30,384 nucleotides of DNA from an uncultured Clostridia bacterium (GTDB lineage Bacteria > Bacillota > Clostridia > UMGS1810). Of this stretch, positions 22,693 through 30,384 are shown one piece after another. How positions within the stretch are numbered: the stretch's first letter is position 1; every line of letters begins with the position of its first letter. The notes under the pieces were generated by a model that did not search any database, was not told the origin of the DNA, and was given only the letters and a program-made list of their open reading frames with translations. The position numbers and the translations under genes were made by a program. The stretch covers positions 1 to 30,384 of the forward strand of contig CALGRC010000047.1 in NCBI GenBank assembly GCA_937959315.1, read 5' to 3'.

Positions 22693-25470
22693 TTAATCAA
22701 CAATATAAATGGTACGCGGAATCAAATAAACAGCGTGGACCACAACTTTTGAACAATCTGCCCCTGCCGTGCGATAGGATTTCAGCGTTTCATAGGTGGC
22801 AGTCTCTACGCTTGGCGTCGTCCTGGACGAACCCGGTTCCGCCGGCATAAACTGATAATACGATGCGTTGCTGCTTGCAGCCGGGAGCAGCTCGCAGGTG
22901 CTCAAATCCGGGTTTTCCAAGTCGGCAATATCATCGGTATAGCAGATAAGTGCGCCGTCGTCATATTTTTCCAAAATATAGCCTTTGCGGAAGCATGCGG
23001 CATACTGGTCTTTGACGGTCAAATCGGCGACGTCGATATCCCCATCCGCACGGTAGTAGAAGGTAATATCAATCACCTTGTTGTCATTTACCATATAGCG
23101 GACATAATCGCCCACCTTGAGCTGGTCAACTGTCATCGGAAGCTGAACAGACGAGTCATTCGGGTCGCGCAGCCCGCTGAAGGTGAAGTCCTTTTCAGCA
23201 TAGACCTTTGCCAGTCCGGCGTTGTCCAGCATGGACAGCGCATACAGTTCTTCCCCTTCTTCATCAATCACTTCGCTGATACCTGTCACAACCGCAGGTT
23301 TGGTTTCACTGGCATAGGTGCGGGACCGGTCGCTGGTCTTCATCCCCATGGCTTCTACCATCAGCTTTTCGCCGTTGGACGAAAAACCGGTCACGGTATA
23401 CTGGATGCCGCCCAGCAGTTCGTTGGTCCCATAGGTCACGTCATACAACGTTTCGTCATCCAGCTCTTCCAGCGTGGATGGGTATACAAACATGGGCACG
23501 GTGCTGTCAAAGAAATAGCTGGCGCCCAGCTGCCAATAAGGGGAACCGGTCTGCAGCCGTTCCGCCGTCTTGCCGCCCATGGTATAAAGGCCATCATCGC
23601 TGTCTTCCAGGCCATTGTACCGGTCGCCGGCAGAACCGTCCTTATTCAAAACGGTATCCATCAATTTCACATCCCCGTTATCATCCAGCTGATAGCGGAC
23701 CAGGGAGGCGTAAAATCCCGCCGGGGCGCTGCCAAACATCTGCGCGGCGGCGCTGTTGAGCACATTCAAAATCTCGGCAGAATCTTTGGAATAGCGGTTG
23801 CCGTCAATGACAATATGTTCCGCGGCCTTCGCCGTAATAAACGTGCCTTCGCGGGTGAAAATCTTAAAGTTCACACCCGGCGCAAACCCTTGTTCCATAA
23901 CGGCTTTGGATACAAAACCATACACCATACCGGTGCTGGGCGACAAATCCACCAGCGCAACCAGGCCGTAAATGTCCATCCGCAGCGTCACATTGGCGCC
24001 TGCCGTAAGGGCGCTTCCGGATTTCTCCTTGGCGCCTGCCGACAGTTCATAGGTTTCCCCATTGACCATAATGCTGTCGCCGCCGTTGATGACTTCCTGG
24101 ATAGTCCCAATCACTGCCTGGGTGGAAACATATGCCCGGATATACCCCTGGTAGGCGTCAGGAGCCGACTGGTACACCGAAACAACGGTGTTGTTGTCCA
24201 GCTCGCTGAATTTCATTTCTTCGCCCTCTTCATCAAAAATGATGGTATACGGGTCGTTGACCGTGGTATCCAGCACAATGGTTTCGCTTGTATTGCCGGA
24301 AGCATCGTACAAAATAGAGTTGGTAACATCTTTGTCAGTTACAACATAGTTTTTATATGCCTGCACGCTAACCACATCATAGCCGCCGTCGCGGTTGTTG
24401 TCTATCATGCGGATGGTGCCGTTTTTGCCGTCAAACATATCCATGGAAAGCTGCATACCGGTGGATGCGCCGTTGTACAGAACACGGACGGAACTGCCGT
24501 ACGTATATTTCCGTTCCTTGCCGTCCTGTTCCGCAACCAGCCGGCCATTGCCTACTTCAATGATATCTTCCAGCGCAATTTCTACTTCTTCATTGTCATC
24601 CGATACCACCCAAAACGCCAGTTTCAGCGAACCATCCTCAGCCTCGGTGCAATATGCCGAAACCGCGCATCCAAGTGCGTTGTAGATGTCATTGGTTTCA
24701 TACTCCACTTCCACGCCGTCAATGACTGCATGCCAGGGCGAAATGTCATTTTCGCCCATCAAGCGGGTCAAGTCAACGCCCTCTAAAACACCTTCCAAAT
24801 GTACAATGCCAAAGATGGTATACAGCAGGTTGTTGCCTTCGGTAATGGTGTACTCCACATCATCTTCGCCAAACGACGTCTGTTCAGCAAGGTCAGCCGT
24901 CAGCGCGTTATACAAAAGCGTAATAGCCGTTTCGCCGGTGATTAAATCGTTCAGCCCGGCGCTCACGCCAGTCAACAGGTCCGCGCTCTGCGCCTGCGAG
25001 TAATACTGGCCCGACGTTGCGCTTCCATCTGTGAAATAATCCCAGCCGATGGCTTTGAGCAGCAGGCGCAGGCTTTCGTCAAGCGTAATACCGTCGCTCA
25101 AACGGATGGTCCCGTCAGCATATCCTTTGATAAAACCCGATTTTGCCAGCATATTGATATACGGCGCATACGGGTCGTCCACCGCCATATCGGAAAACAA
25201 CTGTTCCTGGCTGGTGTAGGTGCCATAGCCAATCAGAATATCCAGCGCTTTCAAAAATTCCCCTCTGGTTATCTGGTTTGGCAGCGCCTCCGGCTCCATT
25301 TCAATAATCTGCAAATATTTCAAAATTTCGTACACTTCAGTGTCATACTGTAGCTGTACCTCTTCCGTCAGCAGCGGCTGCTGCACCTGTGCCTCCTCCG
25401 CAGCAAATACAGGGAACATACTTGCCAGCATGGACAGCACAAGGGCCAGTACAATGATACGTTTCTTCAT
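22693..25470 (-). CDS. large exported protein with N-terminal SLH repeats
   Basis: A 925-residue surface protein. I chose the ATG at 25470 because it gives a clean signal peptide (MKKRIIVLALVLSMLASMF, cleavage near 23). An AAAGGAAAGGA site lies somewhat far upstream. Residues about 65-125 form an SLH domain (ITRGEFLKALDILI ... LFSDMAVDDPYAPYINMLA), and a second, weaker repeat follows to about 190. SLH domains bind pyruvylated cell-wall polymers. The remaining about 700 residues are acidic, beta-rich and repetitive in feel (several short VDGVEVEY- or IDGNRYSK-like hairpins), and I assign no known catalytic family. It may be a structural scaffold beside the lyases. With SLH at the N-terminus, the body would point outward from the wall. 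Confidence 0.8.
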   Translation of the reverse strand: MKKRIIVLALVLSMLASMFPVFAAEEAQVQQPLLTEEVQLQYDTEVYEILKYLQIIEMEPEALPNQITRGEFLKALDILIGYGTYTSQEQLFSDMAVDDPYAPYINMLAKSGFIKGYADGTIRLSDGITLDESLRLLLKAIGWDYFTDGSATSGQYYSQAQSADLLTGVSAGLNDLITGETAITLLYNALTADLAEQTSFGEDDVEYTITEGNNLLYTIFGIVHLEGVLEGVDLTRLMGENDISPWHAVIDGVEVEYETNDIYNALGCAVSAYCTEAEDGSLKLAFWVVSDDNEEVEIALEDIIEVGNGRLVAEQDGKERKYTYGSSVRVLYNGASTGMQLSMDMFDGKNGTIRMIDNNRDGGYDVVSVQAYKNYVVTDKDVTNSILYDASGNTSETIVLDTTVNDPYTIIFDEEGEEMKFSELDNNTVVSVYQSAPDAYQGYIRAYVSTQAVIGTIQEVINGGDSIMVNGETYELSAGAKEKSGSALTAGANVTLRMDIYGLVALVDLSPSTGMVYGFVSKAVMEQGFAPGVNFKIFTREGTFITAKAAEHIVIDGNRYSKDSAEILNVLNSAAAQMFGSAPAGFYASLVRYQLDDNGDVKLMDTVLNKDGSAGDRYNGLEDSDDGLYTMGGKTAERLQTGSPYWQLGASYFFDSTVPMFVYPSTLEELDDETLYDVTYGTNELLGGIQYTVTGFSSNGEKLMVEAMGMKTSDRSRTYASETKPAVVTGISEVIDEEGEELYALSMLDNAGLAKVYAEKDFTFSGLRDPNDSSVQLPMTVDQLKVGDYVRYMVNDNKVIDITFYYRADGDIDVADLTVKDQYAACFRKGYILEKYDDGALICYTDDIADLENPDLSTCELLPAASSNASYYQFMPAEPGSSRTTPSVETATYETLKSYRTAGADCSKVVVHAVYLIPRTIYIVD

Positions 25471-25492
25471 ATCGTCAACCAATCCTTTCCTT

Positions 25493-27178
25493 TTATCCAA
25501 CCAGCGAATATATCATTTTTGCAGCTTCTGCCCGGGTGCAGGATGCCTTGGGTGCAAATTCGTTGTTGCCCCTGCCGGAAATGACCCCCTGGTCGCGCAG
25601 TGCATATACGGCATCCGCGGCATATGCAGAGATATCGGCATCGTCCGCAAACAATTCGCTCTCTTCGGTCTTGGTGCTGTCCAAATTCTGTGCCCGGTAT
25701 AGGAACACGGTAACATCTTCGCGGGTGATTTCCTGGCCCACGCCAAAGGAACCGTCCTCATAACCGTTTACCAGGCCCGCCTGTTTTGCAGCCGCAAGGG
25801 CGCTTGCATACCAGGCGTCCGCCGCCGCGTCGGTAAACCCGGCGTCCGTATCGGAAGCGGGGATATCAAATGCTTTTACCAGCATAGCGACAAATTCTTC
25901 GCGCGTAATCGAACGTTCCGGTTCAAACCGGCCGTCCCCCATGCCATTGATGATACCATCCGCAGCCAGTGCGTTGATGGCTTCCTGCGCCCATGCAACA
26001 TTTTCCAAATCGCTGAAACTGGACGGTTCTTCCTGCCCTTCCGGGATGACCGGTGAAACCGGGGTTGTCGTACCGCCGCCGGAAATCACCGTATTGGTAC
26101 CGCCGCTGGGACGGCTGCTGCCGCCACCGCCGCCACCGCCACCGCTGCTGCTTCCGCCGCTGCCAGAGCTGGACAGGGAATTCATGTAGCTATTGACTGC
26201 ATTTCCAAATGCGGAAAGGTCGCTGTAGCTATCTTCTGCAAACGCGGTGTAAACTTTTTCTTTGTTGGAAGTAGACAGGGCGTTGTACCTGGAAATGTTC
26301 ACGCCTGCATCCTCGTGGAAGTTTTCAATCACATATTTGATATTATTCCAGGACGCCGGGGCCTGTACCATGGATACCACAACCGACTCGGCAAAGTGGG
26401 CTTTTGCGTCCTCTTTGGTGGCTAAGCTGTTATCCAGGAACTTTCCGTCTGCCAGTTCACGCTGTGCATCCGAGAGGGCTTCCCGGTATGCCTGCGTATA
26501 CGCTTCGTCCATCTCAAAATAATCAATATAATCGGCAATGCCTACCTTGCCTTCCGAAAGGCAGGTCAATATGGCCGCCACATCAATAAAGTCCACCACT
26601 TCAGCAACCGAAATGGTTTCCCCGGTGTAGGTATCCAGCGCTTTTACAATGGTGCGGCTCAAAGCCGACGGGTCCGCGTCAAAAATCTCCTGCCGCTGCA
26701 AACCAAGCATTGCCACAGCCTGGCTCCCTTCGTTTTCCAAATCCAAAGCGGCTTCAATCTCTTCTGCGGTCATATCCAGCAAGCTGTCAGCAAACTCGCT
26801 CCGTGTGGTATAGTCCTCATAATAGATTTGGCGCACGTCGCTGCCGTTGATGCGGACGGTATAATAGCCCGCCTCCTCGCCGTTCATATCTGCTGTCAAG
26901 GTATAGCCGCCCTGCTCATTTGCCGGCACCTGTTCATACCACAAAAAAGTGTCCAGCAAGGTCTCTTTGTCAAGGTCTGCAATGTCTGCTGCCGTCTTCC
27001 CCGGCCGTAAAATTTCAATCCGGATGGGTTCGTACTGCGACGTCCCCTCGGGCGTGCCGGTGATGGTCAGCATATTGGTGTCGCTGATTTGAAAGCTGTC
27101 AATCGGCGCCGCAGAGCACATGGGCACAAGGCCCATGACTCCGCACATCGCCAAAGCGGCTGTTCTGGCTAATTTCAT
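25493..27178 (-). CDS. S-layer homology domain protein with Ser/Gly linker
   Basis: A 561-residue exported protein with a signal peptide (1 to about 23) and GGAAGGGATG before the ATG. Residues about 25-120 look like a beta-sandwich (ITGTPEGTSQYEPIRIEILRP), and about 125-330 is a helical region of unknown type. Residues 334-387 are a flexible Ser/Gly/Thr/Pro linker with a run of eight Gly. Residues 388-561 are three SLH repeats (ITREEFVAMLVKAF; ITREDVTVFLYRA; CTRAEAAKMIYSL), the standard module for non-covalent cell-wall attachment. It is the only protein here with three clear SLH repeats, so it is the best anchor candidate for the surface system. The function of the N-terminal part is unknown. 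Confidence 0.9.
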   Translation of the reverse strand: MKLARTAALAMCGVMGLVPMCSAAPIDSFQISDTNMLTITGTPEGTSQYEPIRIEILRPGKTAADIADLDKETLLDTFLWYEQVPANEQGGYTLTADMNGEEAGYYTVRINGSDVRQIYYEDYTTRSEFADSLLDMTAEEIEAALDLENEGSQAVAMLGLQRQEIFDADPSALSRTIVKALDTYTGETISVAEVVDFIDVAAILTCLSEGKVGIADYIDYFEMDEAYTQAYREALSDAQRELADGKFLDNSLATKEDAKAHFAESVVVSMVQAPASWNNIKYVIENFHEDAGVNISRYNALSTSNKEKVYTAFAEDSYSDLSAFGNAVNSYMNSLSSSGSGGSSSGGGGGGGGSSRPSGGTNTVISGGGTTTPVSPVIPEGQEEPSSFSDLENVAWAQEAINALAADGIINGMGDGRFEPERSITREEFVAMLVKAFDIPASDTDAGFTDAAADAWYASALAAAKQAGLVNGYEDGSFGVGQEITREDVTVFLYRAQNLDSTKTEESELFADDADISAYAADAVYALRDQGVISGRGNNEFAPKASCTRAEAAKMIYSLVG

Positions 27179-27211
27179 TCTCTCATCCCTTCCTTTTTCT
27201 GCGTTGGGTCA

Positions 27212-29272
27212 TCAATCGATGATGACATAATACTCATTCGGTGTTCCGGCAGTCGGCAAGGTTACCGTCCCGGCATCATACTGTTTGACAAACATATACT
27301 TAGCATAAATGTCAGGATTGTTAGCCACCATGGGTTCACCATACGGATCGCCCCAATCCCGGGTAAATGCAGCCTGGTCCAGTTCGACTTCTGTCCAGCC
27401 ATCATCATTTGTCAAAAAGTCCGGAATATTTGTTCCGCTCTGGTTATTCATCGGAAACACCATCACAGTTGCCGGCCGGTTGAGTTTAAATGATACCCAA
27501 TCCACTGCAGGCAAATCTGCATTTTCTACATAGCATGGAATACCTGAAATACTATTTCCGCTATACAAGCCGGCATACCATTTTCCTGGATCAGCCCCAA
27601 CCCAGTAACGTGAAGTTATCAAGAAATCCTTGCCTTCCAGACCTAAGATACTATCACTATTTCCAATATAGCGCCAGTTTGTTTTCCCAGGTGTATAAGT
27701 TTCTTCTGTATACGCTTGTGCTGCATATGCAAATTTACCCAAAGCACCCTGGCAATTACTTAACAAATTCGGCGAAATACTACTATCACCGCTTGGAAGT
27801 TCGTTGTTAATCATCTCGGGTGGAAGCAACTCCTTCGCAGCCGCCCAAGTGGTCGGGCCTACAAACTGATAATCAGAAACTACTGGTTTAATTTCACTCT
27901 CGGAAATAGGTTTCAAAAAGACCAGCGTATTCGATGCTTTAAACGACAGATTGACTTCGGCTCCGGCTTCATATGACCGCTTGCTAAAGTTTCTAAACCC
28001 AATTGTAGCCAGCAACGGCGTTCCGCTATCCGTTACCTCAACTTCTCCGCTGCCTTCAACAAATGCGGCAATTTCAGAAACTTCTTTATTGTAAATGTCA
28101 GATTCTGGAAGTGCTGTTTTGGTTTGATATTTTTCTCCCAATTTTGCAACTTCAGAATCAAGTGCCTTAAAACGGTATTGGTCATTTCCTGTCTTTACAA
28201 AATCATCTGCCGTAAAACCGTTGTCCTTTATCAGGGAATATATCGTTGTTGACGTCATCGGATTTTCATACACGCCTGAGAAAAGCTCATACTCGGTTGC
28301 TGCAGCAAATCCATCCAGCTCACTTGTAGCCACCGAATCACTCGCGACAATCACTTCCGCAGGTGCATCCAGTGTAAAGGTCGTACTAACGGGTACGTTG
28401 TGCTCGAAAACCAGATAATCCAACCCTTCCAGCTCTTCATTGTAATTTATGAACGACCGCATTTTATTCCCGCTCTCTGTCAACGGATCCCGGTTAGTTC
28501 TCAGCGCAGCGCCGTCTCTGGAAAAGTTTGCATCGCTATAAAAGCTGTTAACCACCCAGGCATTAGTAGCAGCCGTCTTGTTGAAGGTCTGGTCAGAGGC
28601 AAAGTTCGCCTCCGCTGCAAAATCATCATCTGAGGTTGCTCCGCGGACAACATGTGTATTCACCTCTGCCGCGTCGATGCTGAAATTAACGGTGTAGGTT
28701 TTTACATCGCCCGTCTGCGGTGTAACCGTAATGGTCGCCGTGGCCGTAGCGCCACCGCTCGCCACTTCCTCTTTTATTGCAACCGCCGAACCGTTATCAG
28801 CAGCAGTCGCTGTTACCCGAGGCATGACCGCATTGCTCGTATCCAATTTTACAGAATATTCTGATGTTCCAGCCATAAAGCCGTCCAGCGGCTCACCATT
28901 TAGATAAATCATACTCAAGTCAGCATTGCTGCTGCCTTTCGTCGCCGTATTCTGCAGCGGCTGCAGGGATTCCTTATCCCAGATATACGCCTTGTAGCTG
29001 CCTGCGCCGGACGCCAGGCTTCCGGTGCTCAGTACCGCATTGGTACCGGATGCCGACTGGATCCCAGTCAGCTTGCCTTCCGTATCATAGGACGCCAAAA
29101 ACAAAGTTGCTTCTTGATTATCTGTAATATCATACACAAGCGTACGTGCAGAAACGGACTGGTCTTCACCGTTTGTCACAAACGCCACTTGCCCAGTTTG
29201 AATCTGTGCAAACGCCGTTGTCGAGCAAAGTAACATGGAAATCCCTGCTGCTATCGAAACAACTCTCTTCAT
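27212..29272 (-). CDS. secreted multi-domain protein with cadherin-like beta-sandwich
   Basis: A 686-residue exported protein. I chose the ATG at 29272, 7 bases after AGGAGG; a GTG one codon earlier is possible. The signal peptide is residues 1-22. Residues about 28-105 form a beta-sandwich (LVYDITDNQEATLFLASYD ... YKAYIWD) of a kind common in large surface proteins of gut Firmicutes. Residues about 117-200 match the bacterial cadherin-like beta-sandwich (LSMIYLNGEPLDGF ... KTYTVNFS). Later regions (about 270-350 and 540-686) share a module with the next upstream protein: a DYLVFE-type strand, then an AEVIVA-type strand, then GF. No catalytic motif or wall anchor is visible. The middle is more A+T-rich than the rest of the operon. 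It probably serves in binding or adhesion. Confidence 0.75.
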   Translation of the reverse strand: MKRVVSIAAGISMLLCSTTAFAQIQTGQVAFVTNGEDQSVSARTLVYDITDNQEATLFLASYDTEGKLTGIQSASGTNAVLSTGSLASGAGSYKAYIWDKESLQPLQNTATKGSSNADLSMIYLNGEPLDGFMAGTSEYSVKLDTSNAVMPRVTATAADNGSAVAIKEEVASGGATATATITVTPQTGDVKTYTVNFSIDAAEVNTHVVRGATSDDDFAAEANFASDQTFNKTAATNAWVVNSFYSDANFSRDGAALRTNRDPLTESGNKMRSFINYNEELEGLDYLVFEHNVPVSTTFTLDAPAEVIVASDSVATSELDGFAAATEYELFSGVYENPMTSTTIYSLIKDNGFTADDFVKTGNDQYRFKALDSEVAKLGEKYQTKTALPESDIYNKEVSEIAAFVEGSGEVEVTDSGTPLLATIGFRNFSKRSYEAGAEVNLSFKASNTLVFLKPISESEIKPVVSDYQFVGPTTWAAAKELLPPEMINNELPSGDSSISPNLLSNCQGALGKFAYAAQAYTEETYTPGKTNWRYIGNSDSILGLEGKDFLITSRYWVGADPGKWYAGLYSGNSISGIPCYVENADLPAVDWVSFKLNRPATVMVFPMNNQSGTNIPDFLTNDDGWTEVELDQAAFTRDWGDPYGEPMVANNPDIYAKYMFVKQYDAGTVTLPTAGTPNEYYVIID

Positions 29273-29284
29273 CACAAGTCCTCC

Positions 29285-30384
29285 TTAGTCTTTGAGGTCT
29301 ATAAAGATATAATGGTAATGCTGTGTATTTGCACCCGGTGTCGGGATGTCAATCTTCACGCTGTCTTCCCCATTGAGTTCTACCGTCTTTTTGTACAAAG
29401 CATTAAATGGGGGCGCCCAGCCGCAGCCAGTCCAGTTGAGCTGGAAGAAATTGCTGCCCGACATCTTTTCAAAGCCCTCCGGCATATTTGCGTCGGTAAA
29501 TGCAGCAATATACACATCTGCGTCCGCCGTAATGTTAAACGAAATGCCCGTCTGGATATTTTCTGCATTTTTCCAGGCAGCAGACTGCGCGTTTTCAAAC
29601 ACCACATAGTCCATGCCCTGCAGCATTTCATTGATGTTCTCCATCCGGTTTTCGTTGCCCGCCAGGAAATCGCGGTCGGTAGACATCGGGGCCTTATCGC
29701 CCTGCAGGTTCAATATGACGCTTTCCTTCTTCCTTACATCAGCGACCGGGATATCTACCAGCGGGTAGGTCAACTGAGAACCCTCCGGCAAAAACGCCGT
29801 CGGCAGCTTCGGCGTAACCTCCGTAAAGTCAACCGTCGTCATCCTCATTTTTACCTTGTAGGTCTGGCTGGCGCCGCTGTCGGTCGAAACCGTATATTTT
29901 ATAATGCTATATGGATACCCGAGAATCAGCTCTTCCTCCAAATCAGCCGAGCTGCTGGAAGCTGCCGCGCTGAACAACGTCGGGTCAAACCCCTCCATCT
30001 CATATTCTGTAATCGCCGGATCAAAGCCGTCTATATTTGCCCCATTATATTGGATATAGTTAAGCGTGGTATCGCTGACGTCAACAACCGGGTCGTCATT
30101 ATCCGTTTCTGTCTCATCATAAATCCAGTCAAACGCCACAATGTACGGGAACCCGCCGCCCAGGCTTTTGATGGTCACCGGGACAGATTCTGCGCCGTCC
30201 AGGTGGATGGTCTTTTTATACTGGATGGTCACATTGTTCGGTACACCGCCATTGTCCGTCCGCACCAAATACGGCGTACTGCCGGCAATTTCCTGTTCCC
30301 AGCCGTCCTCTGCCGGGAAGCACAATTCCTTGTTGATATCCCCTACAAATACCCGGATCACCACATCGCGCGTCACCTCAAAGG
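29285..30384 (-). CDS. secreted-type beta-sandwich protein, 5' end outside the window
   Basis: The frame is open to the window edge, so the true start and any signal peptide lie beyond base 30384. About 366 residues are seen. A segment near 110-180 (LNYIQYNGANIDGFDPAITEY ... QTYKVKMRM) is the same cadherin-like domain as in the next gene. An internal repeat is visible: YKKTIHLDGAESVPVTIKS near residue 55 and YKKTVELNGEDSVKIDIPT near the C-terminus, each followed by an aromatic strand (PYIVAFDW, HYIFIDL). The module with MDYVVFEN ... DADVYIAAF also recurs in the next gene. The stop is 12 bases before the start of that gene, so they are co-transcribed. No catalytic residues are recognised. Confidence 0.75.
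   Translation of the reverse strand, partial: FEVTRDVVIRVFVGDINKELCFPAEDGWEQEIAGSTPYLVRTDNGGVPNNVTIQYKKTIHLDGAESVPVTIKSLGGGFPYIVAFDWIYDETETDNDDPVVDVSDTTLNYIQYNGANIDGFDPAITEYEMEGFDPTLFSAAASSSSADLEEELILGYPYSIIKYTVSTDSGASQTYKVKMRMTTVDFTEVTPKLPTAFLPEGSQLTYPLVDIPVADVRKKESVILNLQGDKAPMSTDRDFLAGNENRMENINEMLQGMDYVVFENAQSAAWKNAENIQTGISFNITADADVYIAAFTDANMPEGFEKMSGSNFFQLNWTGCGWAPPFNALYKKTVELNGEDSVKIDIPTPGANTQHYHYIFIDLKD

Larger units (their letters stand above)
5148..30384 (-). other. probable single polysaccharide-degradation operon (14 genes, continuing past the right edge)
   Basis: All fourteen genes are on the minus strand with gaps of 33 bases or less, or short overlaps. I see no internal terminator or clear internal promoter, and a strong terminator follows the last gene. 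Exported binding, anchoring and lyase proteins come first and cytoplasmic enzymes last. The promoter, regulator and transporter are not in view. Confidence 0.75.

Noticed and set aside
26104..26170. Possible microsatellite or repeat array in a CCGCCA-rich tract
   Set aside because: It is the coding sequence of the Ser/Gly linker of the SLH protein and stays in frame. It is low complexity and not a CRISPR or mobile repeat.

Overview
The window has two unlike parts. Bases 1 to about 4,700 are A+T-rich and carry a phage- or ICE-type integrated element. Bases about 4,730 to 30,384 are richer in G+C and look like resident chromosome. The host is most likely an anaerobic, gut-type Clostridia. The reasons are a class A RNase P RNA, a two-subunit iron-sulfur L-serine dehydratase (sdaAA/sdaAB), SLH-anchored surface proteins, strong GGAGG ribosome binding sites, and TTG/GTG starts. 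The family cannot be fixed from the sequence alone.

Element (1-4,700). A leftward set of small genes (60-221, 243-749, 787-954, and 1392-1595 and 1609-1812 further right) meets a rightward repressor gene (1976-2497) at a compact divergent switch. The switch has two near-consensus promoters and three ATTACCAA-like operator sites. The repressor is followed by an ImmA/IrrE-type metallopeptidase (2558-3241), which recalls the ImmR/ImmA pair of ICEBs1. After an intergenic stretch with a 13-bp inverted repeat comes a tyrosine recombinase broken by one in-frame amber codon (3510-4697). It ends directly against the terminator of rnpB, so the 3' end of rnpB is the likely junction. The other end of the element lies to the left, outside the window.

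rnpB (4733-5086, minus) has its own promoter and terminator. A second, bidirectional terminator (5131-5144) closes the large operon to its right.

Operon (30,384 down to 5,148, all minus). Fourteen genes are packed with gaps of at most about 33 bp, or with overlaps, so they are probably one transcription unit read right to left. The first part encodes exported proteins: two related beta-sandwich/cadherin-like proteins, an SLH-anchored protein, a large protein with N-terminal SLH repeats, a protein with a LamG-like region and a stalk domain, and two tandem heparinase II-like polysaccharide lyases of 1144 and 1301 residues. The second part encodes cytoplasmic catabolic enzymes: a TIM-barrel/nitrilase fusion, a D-2-hydroxyacid dehydrogenase, an M20 amidohydrolase, an epimerase-like Rossmann protein, a DHDPS-family aldolase/lyase, L-serine dehydratase beta and alpha chains, and a Gfo/Idh/MocA-type oxidoreductase. 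I infer a system that binds and cleaves an acidic (uronate-containing) polysaccharide at the cell surface and breaks down the products inside. Two predicted amide-bond hydrolases plus serine dehydratase suggest that the substrate, or its peptide carrier, supplies amide-linked serine. No transporter or regulator of the operon is in view, so they are probably to the right or elsewhere.
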